In this document: in pieces, positions 1-8,749 of the stretch
How positions within the stretch are numbered: position 1 is the first letter of the stretch
How the letters are laid out: each line of letters starts with the position of its first letter
Assembly (NCBI RefSeq): GCF_001909055.1
Contig: NZ_LVWI01000002.1
Coordinates: 310,001 to 374,000, forward strand
DNA from: Paenibacillus helianthi
GTDB lineage: Bacteria > Bacillota > Bacilli > Paenibacillales > Paenibacillaceae
Direction: 5' to 3'
Length of the DNA stretch: 64,000 nucleotides
The notes under the pieces: generated by a model
The model's input: only the letters and a program-made list of their open reading frames with translations
What the model was told of the DNA's origin: nothing
The model's database searches: none
Made by a program: the position numbers and the translations under genes

Positions 1-103
1 GAAATTGCGCTATTCCATCCTTTGAGTTCTGCGCTACCGCTCCTGCAAACTGCTTCAGAGCATCTACGTCGAGTCCGTTAATAAGCCCGCGATTATTATT
101 CAT
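1..103 (-). CDS. N-terminus of a probable OsmC-like protein (partial)
   Basis: Only the first 34 codons are inside the window; the gene runs off the left edge. The start is the ATG at 101-103, read leftwards, with a good GGAG ribosome binding site at about 111-114. The peptide begins MNNNRGLINGLDVDALKQF and continues with a short amphipathic helix, which resembles the N-terminus of OsmC/Ohr-like proteins (peroxide-handling thiol enzymes). That assignment rests on a short stretch and is tentative. It lies directly downstream of the SDR gene on the same strand, so the two may be co-transcribed. Confidence 0.4.
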   Translation of the reverse strand, partial: MNNNRGLINGLDVDALKQFAGAVAQNSKDGIAQF

Positions 104-134
104 TTGATATCTCCTCATCTTTCTTCTAATAAAA

Positions 135-914
135 TTATCTCAAACGAGCTGTAACCCCACCATCTAATGGCATAACTACACCAGTAATCCATGCAGCAGA
201 GTCACTGGCGAGAAACAGTATAGCTTCCGCAACGTCCAATGGAGTCCCATTTCGTCCAATGGGATGGAATGCGTTAAAGCTTGGAAGTACTTTGGCCACT
301 TCTTCTTCACTCATAAAGGTGTTATAGATAGGCGTTTCAACAACAGCAGGTGCTACAGCATTCACCCTAATATTATCTCCGGCAAACTCAATCGCCAAGT
401 TTCGAGTCAGGGCATGCCTACCTGCCATCGCTGCTGAGTATGCCGATGACGGTGTTGATTCTACTGCTTGGGTTGCCCACATTGAACCTGTATTAACAAT
501 TGCGCCTCCCCCTCTTTTTTTCATTTCAGGAATGACAGACTGGGAAGGATAAAACGTTCCTTTTACAATCGTATCCAGATAAGATTGCAAATCTTCTGGC
601 GAATGATCCAGGAAAGGTGTTGGGTTAAACTTACCAGTATTGTTCACCAGCACATCTATGCCACCAAAAGCATCCGTAGCCACTTGAACCAGTCTCTTGG
701 ATGTCTCCAGTCGACTAATATCTCCCGCAACTGCCAATACCTTTTTGCCAGTAGGATCAATTTCCAGAGCAGTTTTTCTCAGAACGTCTTCACGACGGCC
801 GTTAATGATAACATTCGCACCTTCTTCAAAAAATCTTTGCGCAGCAGCCCTTCCTATTCCTGTTCCTCCACCGGTAACAATAACTGTTTTATTTTCAAAT
901 TTCATTTGGTTCAT
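135..914 (-). CDS. SDR family oxidoreductase with substituted catalytic Lys
   Basis: A 259-residue classical short-chain dehydrogenase/reductase of normal length. The Rossmann cofactor motif TGGGTGIG lies at about residues 14-21, followed by NNTG (usual NNAG), the catalytic Ser in NTGSMW, the catalytic Tyr in AYSAAMAGR and a C-terminal PLDGG motif. The YxxxK signature reads Y-S-A-A-M, so the lysine that orients NAD(P)H and lowers the Tyr pKa is Met; I checked this on the DNA (about 425-445). The ATG follows a GGAG site. The fold predicts NAD(P)-dependent reduction or oxidation of a carbonyl/alcohol, but the missing Lys makes activity uncertain. A palindrome just upstream suggests repressor control. 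Confidence 0.85.
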   Translation of the reverse strand: MNQMKFENKTVIVTGGGTGIGRAAAQRFFEEGANVIINGRREDVLRKTALEIDPTGKKVLAVAGDISRLETSKRLVQVATDAFGGIDVLVNNTGKFNPTPFLDHSPEDLQSYLDTIVKGTFYPSQSVIPEMKKRGGGAIVNTGSMWATQAVESTPSSAYSAAMAGRHALTRNLAIEFAGDNIRVNAVAPAVVETPIYNTFMSEEEVAKVLPSFNAFHPIGRNGTPLDVAEAILFLASDSAAWITGVVMPLDGGVTARLR

Positions 915-944
915 CTCCTTTTTATTAATTACATTGTACGATTT

Positions 945-960
945 TACCTACTGATAGGTA
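945..960. promoter_or_regulatory. TetR-like palindromic operator upstream of the SDR gene
   Basis: The sequence TACCTACTGATAGGTA is an inverted repeat (TACCTA, 4 bp, TAGGTA) about 30 bp upstream of the SDR start, close to a possible leftward -10 element (TACAAT). Short palindromes of this kind are typical of TetR-family operators. No TetR gene is visible in the window. Confidence 0.4.
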
Positions 961-1288
961 GATTAATCCGAAAAATTGAATATCACACTAACACATTTTA
1001 TGAGCCGCATAAAATTCTGATTTCAGACTCTGCGGACAATTCTGTGGAAGTTTTCCTTGTATTTCGATTACCTCCTTTTATAACAAGTGTAATAAATAGT
1101 ACCACAAATCGAGTTTTGTTATTAATCAATTGATAAATTGAATATAATGCAGTTCTTAGATTCCGTCAAGCTTTATTTATTCGTGAGTTGTGATGTCTCG
1201 TGCTAGACGCATGACTGATCTTTTGATCTGTACTTATATTGTTGTTATATACTAGATCGGCAATGACAATGACTAATGGAATGCCGTG

Positions 1289-1489
1289 CTATCCCAAATA
1301 CTCGGCCAGGTTAAACCAGTAGTGTCCGGCGGGCTCCATGCCGAAGAGGACGTCGCTCTTGGCATGCTTTTGCTGGAGCTCCATCATCCACTGAACCAGT
1401 TGCTCCAGGCCAGCTCGCGTATTTGAGAATACACAGTCCATTCCAAGTTCAATCCCCCGATAGTCGATGGCGGTGCTTTTTGGTTTCAA
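1289..1489 (-). pseudogene. IS110-family transposase fragment
   Basis: About 66 residues resemble the middle of the DEDD domain of IS110-type transposases, including FGMEPAGHYWFNLAEYL (usual form GMEPTGHYW). The reading frame stops straight after this block, and no N-terminal catalytic Asp segment or C-terminal transposase_20 domain flanks it. It is therefore a decayed internal fragment. It differs in sequence from the IS110 remnants near 26 kb and 29 kb, so it comes from a separate element. The neighbouring 915-1288 holds no gene that I can support. Confidence 0.6.
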
Positions 1490-1583
1490 ACCGCTAATTA
1501 ATACACTACAGGAATGGCTACCTTATAGATTAATTTGCGAACAAGAGGATTCTATTGTAATGGAATTTTTTAAACCCACCACC

Positions 1584-4241
1584 CTAATTCACACTCCGGA
1601 GAGCATCTGCAATACTAACTTTATTCAGCCTGTACATTGGCCCAATCGTTGCAAGGATCGTTGTGATCATTGATCCCGCGAAAGCGATGCCGATACTGTA
1701 CCACGGGAACACCCAATCTGCATCTAAAGCACCCGTGAAGAGAAGATGTATTCCGTAATCCAGCGCTGTCCCCAGGATAATTCCAATTACAGCGGAAAAC
1801 AATCCATAAAATACGCCTTCTAAAATAATCATTTTCCTCACTTCCTTCCGGGTCATGCCGATGGCCTTGAGGGTTGCAAATTCATTCGTACGAAGAATTA
1901 GATTCGTACTTACTGTATTGATAATGTTCAAAAAAGCAATTAGAACAATGACACCGATAAAACCGTAAAAGAAGATACTAAAAGTCTTTGCGTCATTTTT
2001 AGCTTGGGCAAGCTCTTCCACTTTATCAGTGTAATTAAATCCGGCGTCTTTCTCAGGTAATGATTTCAAATAGTCTGTTATCATATGGTTCGATATCTCG
2101 GGTTTAGCAAGGATAAATATTCTAGAATAAATATCGCTACCCATAATATTAGAGTATACTTTCGGCGTCGTAATGAATGAAACAACATGACTACTGTTAT
2201 ATTCTTTCGACAACAAATCCTGATCGACAATTCCGACCACTGTCACGGTTTGGTATCCTTTTTGACCTCTGTCAAATGTTCGAATTTTGATGTGATCTCC
2301 AACTTTAAAACGAGTTTGATCGAGAATCAGCTGTTTGCCTTCTTCCGTGGTCATGGTTATTTTTTGTTGAACGATAACGCCGTTCTCTTGGTTCATTTTC
2401 TCTTTGTCGATCTTACCAGTGATGAGTTTGGATTTCAGAGCATCCAAGCCATTGTCCCCGTAAGACGTGAGATAGTTATTATCGGTTCGATACCCCTCCC
2501 CTTCCGAAACGACATACCTATTTTTGTTAAATTCATAATACTTGGGATTGATCTTATCTTTAGGGATAATGGCCATCACTTGATTATTGTAAAATTTATA
2601 GGCTTGCTCTACAGCATTTAGCTTGGCAATATGCTTATACACAGTATCATCTATTCGTCCTGAAGGACCATTATAGGAAAGCGAATAAGAATACTGCATA
2701 CCCGAGATTTGTGTTGTTTGCTGAATAAAACCAACCAAACCACTAAAGACAATAAATAAAATAATACTAATAATCATGGAAAAGGCTGTAATCCGGAAAC
2801 GTTTCTTGTTCCGTTGTAAATTTCTGCTTGCAAATTGCCCTACGATGCCAAACAGCGTTTTAACGAGCAGAGACTTTTTGATCTTTGTGATCTTTTCAAC
2901 CTTCGTGCTTCCCACATTTTTCAGGGCTTCGAGAGGCGATACGCGAGCTGCTTGTTTAGCTGGTCCAATAGCGGAAAGGAATACGCTCAGCAAGCCCAAT
3001 AAACCGGCAGTGATTAGAACCGGCGCGGAAATGACCATTCTAATATCATTTAAGAAACCTAACGTTAATAAGCTGATATTGTAAAACAATACCTTCATAA
3101 AAAGGGTTCCCGTAAGAATCCCGATGGGGATGCCGATCAAGCTCAGCAGGGCCGCTTCTTGCAGTACAATTTTGCGAATTTGGGCTGGTGTAGCTCCAAT
3201 GCATCTTAACATGCCGAATTGTGAAATCCGCTCCAGTACAGAAATATGAAAAATATTATAAATCATGGCAATCGTACAAATCATTATAATCGTAATGACA
3301 GCAGTGAATGCTAGGGTCAAGCTGTTATTTACACCTTCATAAGTGCTTTTGCCATACAATTTAAGCAGTTCATTATTGTACTCAATTCTTACATTTTCAA
3401 TATAGCTCTCCCTATCCAGTTGCATAGCGGAACCTTGTTCGACATTACTCAGCTGTAAAGAGGACATCAAATCTTCCGTCTTCTTTTTGATGTCATTCAA
3501 TGATTTCATTTTGACGTAAATAAAGTAATTTTTGTTGTTATCGATGCTTTTGTTATCATTGAAAGTAATTGCAGGAAAAATGTATCTGGAAGACCAGCTC
3601 CCTGTGCTTGACGGCTTCATAAAGCCTACAACAGTATATTCTTTTTGGGATTGAGCCTGGAAAGTCTCGTCAAGGTCCCAACCAAAATCGCCAAGTCCGT
3701 TAATCTTTTTGTCTTCACCCGTTGACGCCACCTTCCGGATTCCAAGGTTTAGCGTTATCGTTTCGCCAAGCTTTGGTTGTTTAGAAAAATAACTCAAACT
3801 GGATGAGAGAATGATAATTTCATTCGGATTTTCCGGGTACCTGCCCGAGTCTAGCTGTGGATGAAGCATGTTCATTGCACTCGCATCATATTCCTTGACA
3901 TTCAGGTACCGGTAGGGTGCGGCAAACGGATCTTCCTTCTTTTCCTTCTCATTTGCTTCCTTAATGACAGCATAGCCTTCTCTACTGATGACGCCGGCAC
4001 TTTTTACGGTTGCGTTGTTTTTGACTTTCGGAACCGCTTCTCCTGAAATACCATTGAGAGAGACGTGATAATCTCCAAAGTCCCGCAGGGTTTGTCTGAC
4101 TGACTTATCCCAATAGCTCATCCCGATTGTACCAATGGACGTAAGCAGCGTAACGGACAGGATTATGCCGAAGATCGTAAGCAGCGATCTTTTTTTCTGC
4201 CCTTTTAAATATTTTCCAGTAAGATCTGTGTAGCTTTTCAA
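1584..4241 (-). CDS. ABC transporter permease, two FtsX-like domains
   Basis: An 885-residue integral membrane protein. An N-terminal TM segment (about 20-42) is followed by a large extracellular MacB-like region, three TM segments (about 310-425) forming the first FtsX domain, a second N-terminal-like TM near 480-505, another extracellular region and a final FtsX block (about 765-880). It overlaps the upstream ATPase gene by 4 bp (ATGA), so the two are translationally coupled. With the two-component genes just upstream, the layout matches modules that sense and expel antimicrobial peptides or export lipid-linked substrates. It is larger than BceB (about 650 residues) and duplicated, so I do not assign a BceAB function. 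Confidence 0.85.
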   Translation of the reverse strand: MKSYTDLTGKYLKGQKKRSLLTIFGIILSVTLLTSIGTIGMSYWDKSVRQTLRDFGDYHVSLNGISGEAVPKVKNNATVKSAGVISREGYAVIKEANEKEKKEDPFAAPYRYLNVKEYDASAMNMLHPQLDSGRYPENPNEIIILSSSLSYFSKQPKLGETITLNLGIRKVASTGEDKKINGLGDFGWDLDETFQAQSQKEYTVVGFMKPSSTGSWSSRYIFPAITFNDNKSIDNNKNYFIYVKMKSLNDIKKKTEDLMSSLQLSNVEQGSAMQLDRESYIENVRIEYNNELLKLYGKSTYEGVNNSLTLAFTAVITIIMICTIAMIYNIFHISVLERISQFGMLRCIGATPAQIRKIVLQEAALLSLIGIPIGILTGTLFMKVLFYNISLLTLGFLNDIRMVISAPVLITAGLLGLLSVFLSAIGPAKQAARVSPLEALKNVGSTKVEKITKIKKSLLVKTLFGIVGQFASRNLQRNKKRFRITAFSMIISIILFIVFSGLVGFIQQTTQISGMQYSYSLSYNGPSGRIDDTVYKHIAKLNAVEQAYKFYNNQVMAIIPKDKINPKYYEFNKNRYVVSEGEGYRTDNNYLTSYGDNGLDALKSKLITGKIDKEKMNQENGVIVQQKITMTTEEGKQLILDQTRFKVGDHIKIRTFDRGQKGYQTVTVVGIVDQDLLSKEYNSSHVVSFITTPKVYSNIMGSDIYSRIFILAKPEISNHMITDYLKSLPEKDAGFNYTDKVEELAQAKNDAKTFSIFFYGFIGVIVLIAFLNIINTVSTNLILRTNEFATLKAIGMTRKEVRKMIILEGVFYGLFSAVIGIILGTALDYGIHLLFTGALDADWVFPWYSIGIAFAGSMITTILATIGPMYRLNKVSIADALRSVN

Positions 4242-4924
4242 AACGGACTCACCTCATTTGGCTGTAGAAGGACTCCGTCTTCGATTCTTACGACCCGATC
4301 TGCAACTTTAGCAATATTCATATCGTGCGTGATCATAATCAACGTCTGATTATATTTTTTAACGGAAAACGTAAGTAAATCCATAATTTCCTTTCTGTTT
4401 TTACTGTCCAGATTTCCGGTAGGTTCATCCGCCAAAATAATCGACGGTTTATTAATTAACGCACGGCCAATCGCCGTTCTTTGCTGTTGTCCGCCTGACA
4501 ATTCGGATGGAAGATGTTGTCTCCGCTCGGTCAGACCTAATAGCCCCATTAATTCCAGGACATACTTATCATCTCCCCTTTTGTTCTCCAATAGCATGGG
4601 TAATTTGATGTTTTCCTCTGTAGATAAGACTGGGATCAGGTTGTAGGATTGGAAAATAAATCCTATTTTCCGTCTCCGGAATACAGCGAGCTCCTCTTCA
4701 CTTCTGGCATAAATATCAATACCATCGATGATGACTTGTCCACTTGACGGGCGGTCCACTCCACCTAGAAGATGCATTAAGGTGCTTTTTCCTGATCCAC
4801 TGGCTCCTACGATAGCAACAAATTCTCCCTGCTGGACGGAGAAATTTACATTTTTTAAAGCTTCAACCTTTGCCTCTGCACTTCCATAGTTCTTGCATAA
4901 ATTAACAGTTTTTAGTATTTCCAC
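4238..4924 (-). CDS. ABC transporter ATP-binding protein (MacB/LolD type)
   Basis: A 228-residue nucleotide-binding domain. Walker A is GASGSGKST (about 40-48), the Q-loop lies in FIFQSYNLIP, the signature is LSGGQQQRTAI, Walker B plus catalytic Glu is IILADEPTGNLDS, and the switch His is in MITHDMN. The GNLDS sequence and short length are typical of the MacB/LolD/BceA class, which partners FtsX-like permeases. It powers the 885-residue permease encoded immediately downstream (4-bp overlap). The start ATG follows a clear AGGAGG. It has its own promoter region separate from the kinase gene. Confidence 0.92.
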   Translation of the reverse strand: MEILKTVNLCKNYGSAEAKVEALKNVNFSVQQGEFVAIVGASGSGKSTLMHLLGGVDRPSSGQVIIDGIDIYARSEEELAVFRRRKIGFIFQSYNLIPVLSTEENIKLPMLLENKRGDDKYVLELMGLLGLTERRQHLPSELSGGQQQRTAIGRALINKPSIILADEPTGNLDSKNRKEIMDLLTFSVKKYNQTLIMITHDMNIAKVADRVVRIEDGVLLQPNEVSPF

Positions 4925-4966
4925 TTATTTACCTCCTGAGCTAATGTTTCACTTTGTATGTTTGTT

Positions 4967-5031
4967 ATTATAAAGATCGAAGCTTACAATAAAGTGAAGA
5001 GGAAGCTTACGTTATTGTAAGCTTCCTCTTC
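4967..5031 (-). promoter_or_regulatory. Promoter of the ABC genes with a 15-bp-stem palindrome at the kinase gene end
   Basis: A TATAAT -10 box (4967-4972, read leftwards) has no recognisable -35 box. Upstream of it lies a perfect inverted repeat whose arms (GAAGAGGAAGCTTAC at 4996-5010 and its complement at 5017-5031) flank a 6-bp loop; a further GAAGCTTACAA copy lies at about 4979-4989. The palindrome covers the stop codon of the kinase gene. It could be a terminator/attenuator or the site for the adjacent response regulator at an activator-dependent promoter. Confidence 0.45.
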
Positions 5032-6271
5032 TTTCCCCTTTATTAAAGGAAATCCTAAATTCTGTTCCTATCCCTAACTGACTTACAACGGTGATCATAC
5101 CGCCTTGCTCTTCAATAATGGACTTGGATAAGGACAAGCCGATACCAAGACTTTGCGGCTTTTCCGTGCTTCTCCCGCTATAAAATCGTTCAAAAATGTG
5201 AGGCAAATCTTCTGAGGAAATGCCTTCTCCCCGATCTCGAATGATTACAGTCTGGAATACCGAATTTTCTTCTAAAGTAACGTCGATTGCGCCCTCTAGG
5301 GGCGTGTGTTCCAGTGCATTTTTAATCAAATTAATTAAGGCTTCTGTTAGCCATTCTTCATCCGCCCAAACATACATAGCTTCTCCACCATGAATGTGAA
5401 TTTGCTGCTTCTTTTGCTCGGATAACATTCGCAACGAATGTACAGCATGATCGATCATTTCTCTTACTCTCACACGTTCTTTCTGGAACGTTATTGCTCC
5501 GGCTTCGACCCGTGCCAGCTTCAGTAAACTGATAATCAGCCATTCCATTCGCTCTAGTTGTAGGCGGCTTCGATCCAGAAATTTCGTCCTCATTTCTTCC
5601 TTCATATGAGGATCATTCAGCAAATTCTCATTAAAAACGATGAGAGCTGCCAGCGGCGTTTTGAGCTGATGCGAAATATCGGAAAGCAGGTTGCGTAGAA
5701 ATGTTTTCTCTTGTTGGAGTTGCCGAAGACTGTTATGTAACCTTTCGGCCATGGCGTTAAAGTTTCGTCCTAACGTGCCAAAGTCACCTTCATCATTCTC
5801 CGGAAGCGGCTGATCAAACTGACGTTCAACAACTTGCTCCGCTGCAAAGGTTATGGCCCGAATCTTGTCAAATATTTTGCGGTATTCCCATCCCAATAAC
5901 AACAGAAATGGAATACTAAAAAGCAAAACCTGAGCCGCTGTTTTGAAGGGTAAGGCGTTATCCGAGAGTACAGGCTGATCGTTTACGGGCATATCTTCCG
6001 TGTATGCATATTGAGCCAGGCTGCGTTTTCCCGCTACGATTTCATCTTCTTGTGCACCCTGAGTGATAAAGTGGATAATTTCATTTTCCAGCTGAGGAGC
6101 TTGCTTCAAAACATAACCAATCAATGCAGCATTTTGATTAACCACGGCCTTATTGATCTGACTGACTTGATAATTCATAAAAAAGAACATAAGCACCGCT
6201 AACATAACTTGTAATACGATTGCTTTAACAGTAATAGACTTCCACTCTGGATTACGGACGAATTCATTCAT
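5012..6271 (-). CDS. Sensor histidine kinase
   Basis: A 419-residue membrane kinase. TM1 is about residues 15-35, a short extracellular sensor of about 75 residues follows, TM2 is about 110-128, then a HAMP linker, a HisKA domain with phospho-acceptor His in LSDISHQLKTPL, and a HATPase_c domain with N box NLIKNALEHT and G boxes DRGEGIS and GIGLSLSK. The gene starts 3 bp after the response-regulator stop, so they form a pair. It probably senses envelope stress or a peptide and controls the downstream ABC transporter. The last codons lie inside a long palindrome. Confidence 0.92.
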   Translation of the reverse strand: MNEFVRNPEWKSITVKAIVLQVMLAVLMFFFMNYQVSQINKAVVNQNAALIGYVLKQAPQLENEIIHFITQGAQEDEIVAGKRSLAQYAYTEDMPVNDQPVLSDNALPFKTAAQVLLFSIPFLLLLGWEYRKIFDKIRAITFAAEQVVERQFDQPLPENDEGDFGTLGRNFNAMAERLHNSLRQLQQEKTFLRNLLSDISHQLKTPLAALIVFNENLLNDPHMKEEMRTKFLDRSRLQLERMEWLIISLLKLARVEAGAITFQKERVRVREMIDHAVHSLRMLSEQKKQQIHIHGGEAMYVWADEEWLTEALINLIKNALEHTPLEGAIDVTLEENSVFQTVIIRDRGEGISSEDLPHIFERFYSGRSTEKPQSLGIGLSLSKSIIEEQGGMITVVSQLGIGTEFRISFNKGERRGSLQ

Positions 6272-6274
6272 GGT

Positions 6275-6970
6275 TTATCTTCCTATAACATCTGCATTCC
6301 ATTTATATCCGACTCCTCGAACGGTAATGATATATCTCGGTACAGCAGGAACATCCTCGATCTTCTCTCTTAACCTTCTGATGTGAACCGAAAGGGTGTT
6401 GTTATCAATGAATTCTCCTGACATATCCCACAAACTGTTAAGAATGATGCTTCTGCTGCAAATTTGCTTGGGGTGAGTCATTAACATCAAGAGCAACCGG
6501 TATTCCAGCCCCGTCAATAAAAGTTCCTGATTGTATTTAAGAACAATTCCTTCTAGAACTCGAACTTCAATATCGTCGGATATCCATCTATTCGGTTCAT
6601 CCGCGGACTTATGATTGCGCCTTAATACGGCTTTCATCCTAGAGAGAAGTTCTTTGGTACGCAGCGGTTTGGTCATATAATCATCTGCTCCCAAATCAAG
6701 ACCAGCAACAACATTTGTCTCCTCATCCAAAGCTGTCAAGAAAATGATGGGCACCCGGGATAATGCACGAATTTCCCTACACAGGTCATATCCTGAACCA
6801 TCAGGTAAATTTATATCCAGCAAAATTAAATCGACTTCGTCCGTCTTGAATGCCTTTCTGGCTTGTTCTAGGCTATTGGCAAGAACAACGGTATATCCTT
6901 CACTCGTTAAAGTATATTCAATACCGAATACCAAATTATCATCATCTTCAACCAGTAAAATTCGATTCAT
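6275..6970 (-). CDS. OmpR/PhoB-family response regulator
   Basis: 231 residues: a receiver domain with acidic pocket EDD (about 8-10), phospho-acceptor Asp52 in LLDINLPDG, conserved Thr in FLTALDEE and Lys in YMTKPLR, followed by a C-terminal winged helix with the HIRRLREKIE and YIITVRGVGYKW motifs of the OmpR class. It heads a four-gene leftward set (regulator, kinase, ATPase, permease) and most likely activates the ABC genes in response to its partner kinase. Confidence 0.93.
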   Translation of the reverse strand: MNRILLVEDDDNLVFGIEYTLTSEGYTVVLANSLEQARKAFKTDEVDLILLDINLPDGSGYDLCREIRALSRVPIIFLTALDEETNVVAGLDLGADDYMTKPLRTKELLSRMKAVLRRNHKSADEPNRWISDDIEVRVLEGIVLKYNQELLLTGLEYRLLLMLMTHPKQICSRSIILNSLWDMSGEFIDNNTLSVHIRRLREKIEDVPAVPRYIITVRGVGYKWNADVIGR

Positions 6971-7249
6971 TGAGCACCTCAGTTTAATTCATGAAAGTTT
7001 TTAAAATACTTACTCATAAAGCTACACCACTTTTAAACTGTATCATGAAAGACTGTTTAGTGGTTAATTGTAATGGTTCTGGTATTTCACCATTGGAATG
7101 AACTTATGGTTTTGATGTGCGATACTTGCCTGTAATGACATGTGTTCATAAATCCCATGATCCCCGTTCTCTAATTGATCGTGATCCATTATAATGTCGC
7201 TTTTATTCCTTAAATTTATGTTGTTCAAGGCATTTTCTAACTTTTTAAA

Positions 7250-7480
7250 TTGAGGAGTATTTATGCTAACCAAAAAATTCTATCCCAACACACTATTCAT
7301 GAAATCATTTTCTGCTTAGATAATGACTATAACGCCACTTATAGAGATGGCAGCCCGGCTCCCAATTGGGGACAAGAGGCTGCCTTTAAATTGGCCCATA
7401 AGTATGATCAGTTAGGATATCGGACCAGTATCCGGACGCCACACAGCCCACAACTGAAGAGAAATCACCAATTCAAATAG
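7250..7480 (+). pseudogene. DUF3991/Toprim-like mobilisation protein fragment
   Basis: Residues FCLDNDYNATYRDG, GQEAAFKLAHKYDQLGYRT and TPHS resemble the C-terminal Toprim part of DUF3991-type proteins carried on plasmids and conjugative elements; FCLDND would hold the metal-binding acidic pair. Only about 75 residues remain, with a TTG as the nearest possible start, and the usual larger N-terminal part is missing. I regard it as a remnant of a mobile element, together with the ribbon-helix-helix gene that follows. Confidence 0.45.
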
Positions 7481-7596
7481 CAAAATGACATTTTGCGAGG
7501 AATCAGCATGGAAGCGGTGCTTCCACCGACATTTTTAGTAATTATCACCCGGTAAACGAATGTCGCATAAAAATATCCCAATGGGAAGGAGATGCC

Positions 7597-7821
7597 ATGC
7601 CACAAGCTGAGAAAAAAATCACCGTCAAGCTCCCAAAGAAACAATATGAAGCATTGAAAAAGGATGCAGCAACCCAGCATCTCAGTAGGGCAGATATCAT
7701 ACGGGCCTTTATTCAAAAGGGAATGTCCGTTGATGCCTATACCGAAGAGATTGATTTCGTTTTTTTGATACGTATTCTTGTTTTACTACGAAAGTCTAGT
7801 TTTTCCCACTTTTCCAATTAG
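7597..7821 (+). pseudogene. Ribbon-helix-helix (CopG/Arc-like) small protein, C-terminally altered
   Basis: It starts at an ATG with a good GGAAGGAG site. The first 45 residues form a ribbon-helix-helix: a beta strand KKITVKLPKK followed by two helices ending IIRAFIQKGMSV. Such proteins are DNA-binding regulators or relaxosome accessory factors. After DAYTEEIDF the sequence runs through a T7 tract and then becomes hydrophobic and unlike the family, which suggests a frameshift at about 7760-7766. It sits next to the Toprim remnant, consistent with debris of a conjugative or plasmid element. Confidence 0.5.
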
Positions 7822-7891
7822 CCTTTCTTTAATCTATGCTTTACAATAATTTTATTTAAGGTGATTTTTAACAGTTTACAGTTGAAAAAAT

Positions 7892-8722
7892 TCAACCTTT
7901 GACTGCCCCCGCCATTCCTGCTACGAAATATCTCTGAAAAAACAAGTAAACTACAAGTATCGGAACAATGGATATAAGTACGCCCGCACTCAAAAGAGTA
8001 TAATCATTCGAATGCTGGCCTTGAAAGGTGAGCAACCCAGCTGTTACCGGCAGCATTGAATTCTTAGTAATAAAGATTTGCGCGAGCAGAAACTCGTTCC
8101 ATGTGGATAAAAAGTCCAAAATGATCAGAGTAGCAATGGCCGGCATGGCAATGGGCAATATGATGCGAAAAAACTTTCCCAGTTCGCCGCAGCCATCGAT
8201 AAATGCCGATTCGTCCAATTCCTTAGGGATGGAACGCAGAAAACCGCGCAGCACCATGATGCCAAAAGGGACTCCAAAGCCAATGTATACCATAAAAATG
8301 CCGGGATACGTATTTTCAAGCCCAAAGTGGTTTAACATCATATTCAGCGGCACCAAAGTAGCCTGAAAAGGAATCATCATACCGATCAGAAAAAAAGCGA
8401 ACAGCGCATTTGCCCATTTAAAGTTCATTCGAGTTAACGCATAGGCTGCGAGTGCCTCAATCAAGATGCCGATAGGTACCTTTACCACAGAAATAAACAA
8501 GCTGTTGCGGATATATATGCTCATTTTGTCCCAGGCTTCAGAAAAGTTGCCCCATTTCACGATTTCCGGAAAAGCGTACACCGGATTCTTCACTAAATCC
8601 GCGTTAGATTTCAGGGCAGTCATTATAATAAATAGAATGGGAATCAGAAAAATGATTGCCAGAACAATAAGCAGAATGTAGTTTACAACTTTAGAAAAAG
8701 TAGAATTTCGTGTTTCTTCCAT
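7892..8722 (-). CDS. Carbohydrate ABC transporter permease (MalG/CUT1 type)
   Basis: About 276 residues with six TM segments and the EAA loop (ELDESAFIDGCGELGKFFRI) that contacts the ATPase. I prefer the ATG at 8720-8722 because the GAAGGTG site lies about 9 nt ahead of it; a GTG four codons upstream is possible. The C-terminus MAGAVKG is typical of MalG/AraQ-like subunits. It is the last gene of a three-gene transporter set (binding protein, two permeases) with no ATPase gene, as usual when a shared MsmX-type ATPase is used. Confidence 0.92.
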   Translation of the reverse strand: MEETRNSTFSKVVNYILLIVLAIIFLIPILFIIMTALKSNADLVKNPVYAFPEIVKWGNFSEAWDKMSIYIRNSLFISVVKVPIGILIEALAAYALTRMNFKWANALFAFFLIGMMIPFQATLVPLNMMLNHFGLENTYPGIFMVYIGFGVPFGIMVLRGFLRSIPKELDESAFIDGCGELGKFFRIILPIAMPAIATLIILDFLSTWNEFLLAQIFITKNSMLPVTAGLLTFQGQHSNDYTLLSAGVLISIVPILVVYLFFQRYFVAGMAGAVKG

Positions 8723-8749
8723 TGTTATGCGCACCTTCTTCTCAGAAAA

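Noticed and set aside
585..1133. Long plus-strand reading frame of 182 codons opposite the SDR gene
   Set aside because: It is antisense to a clearly coding SDR gene, has no family pattern, and no ribosome site precedes its start.
7064..7273. 69-codon minus-strand frame upstream of the response regulator
   Set aside because: No ribosome site and no recognisable composition or motif; not enough support for a gene.
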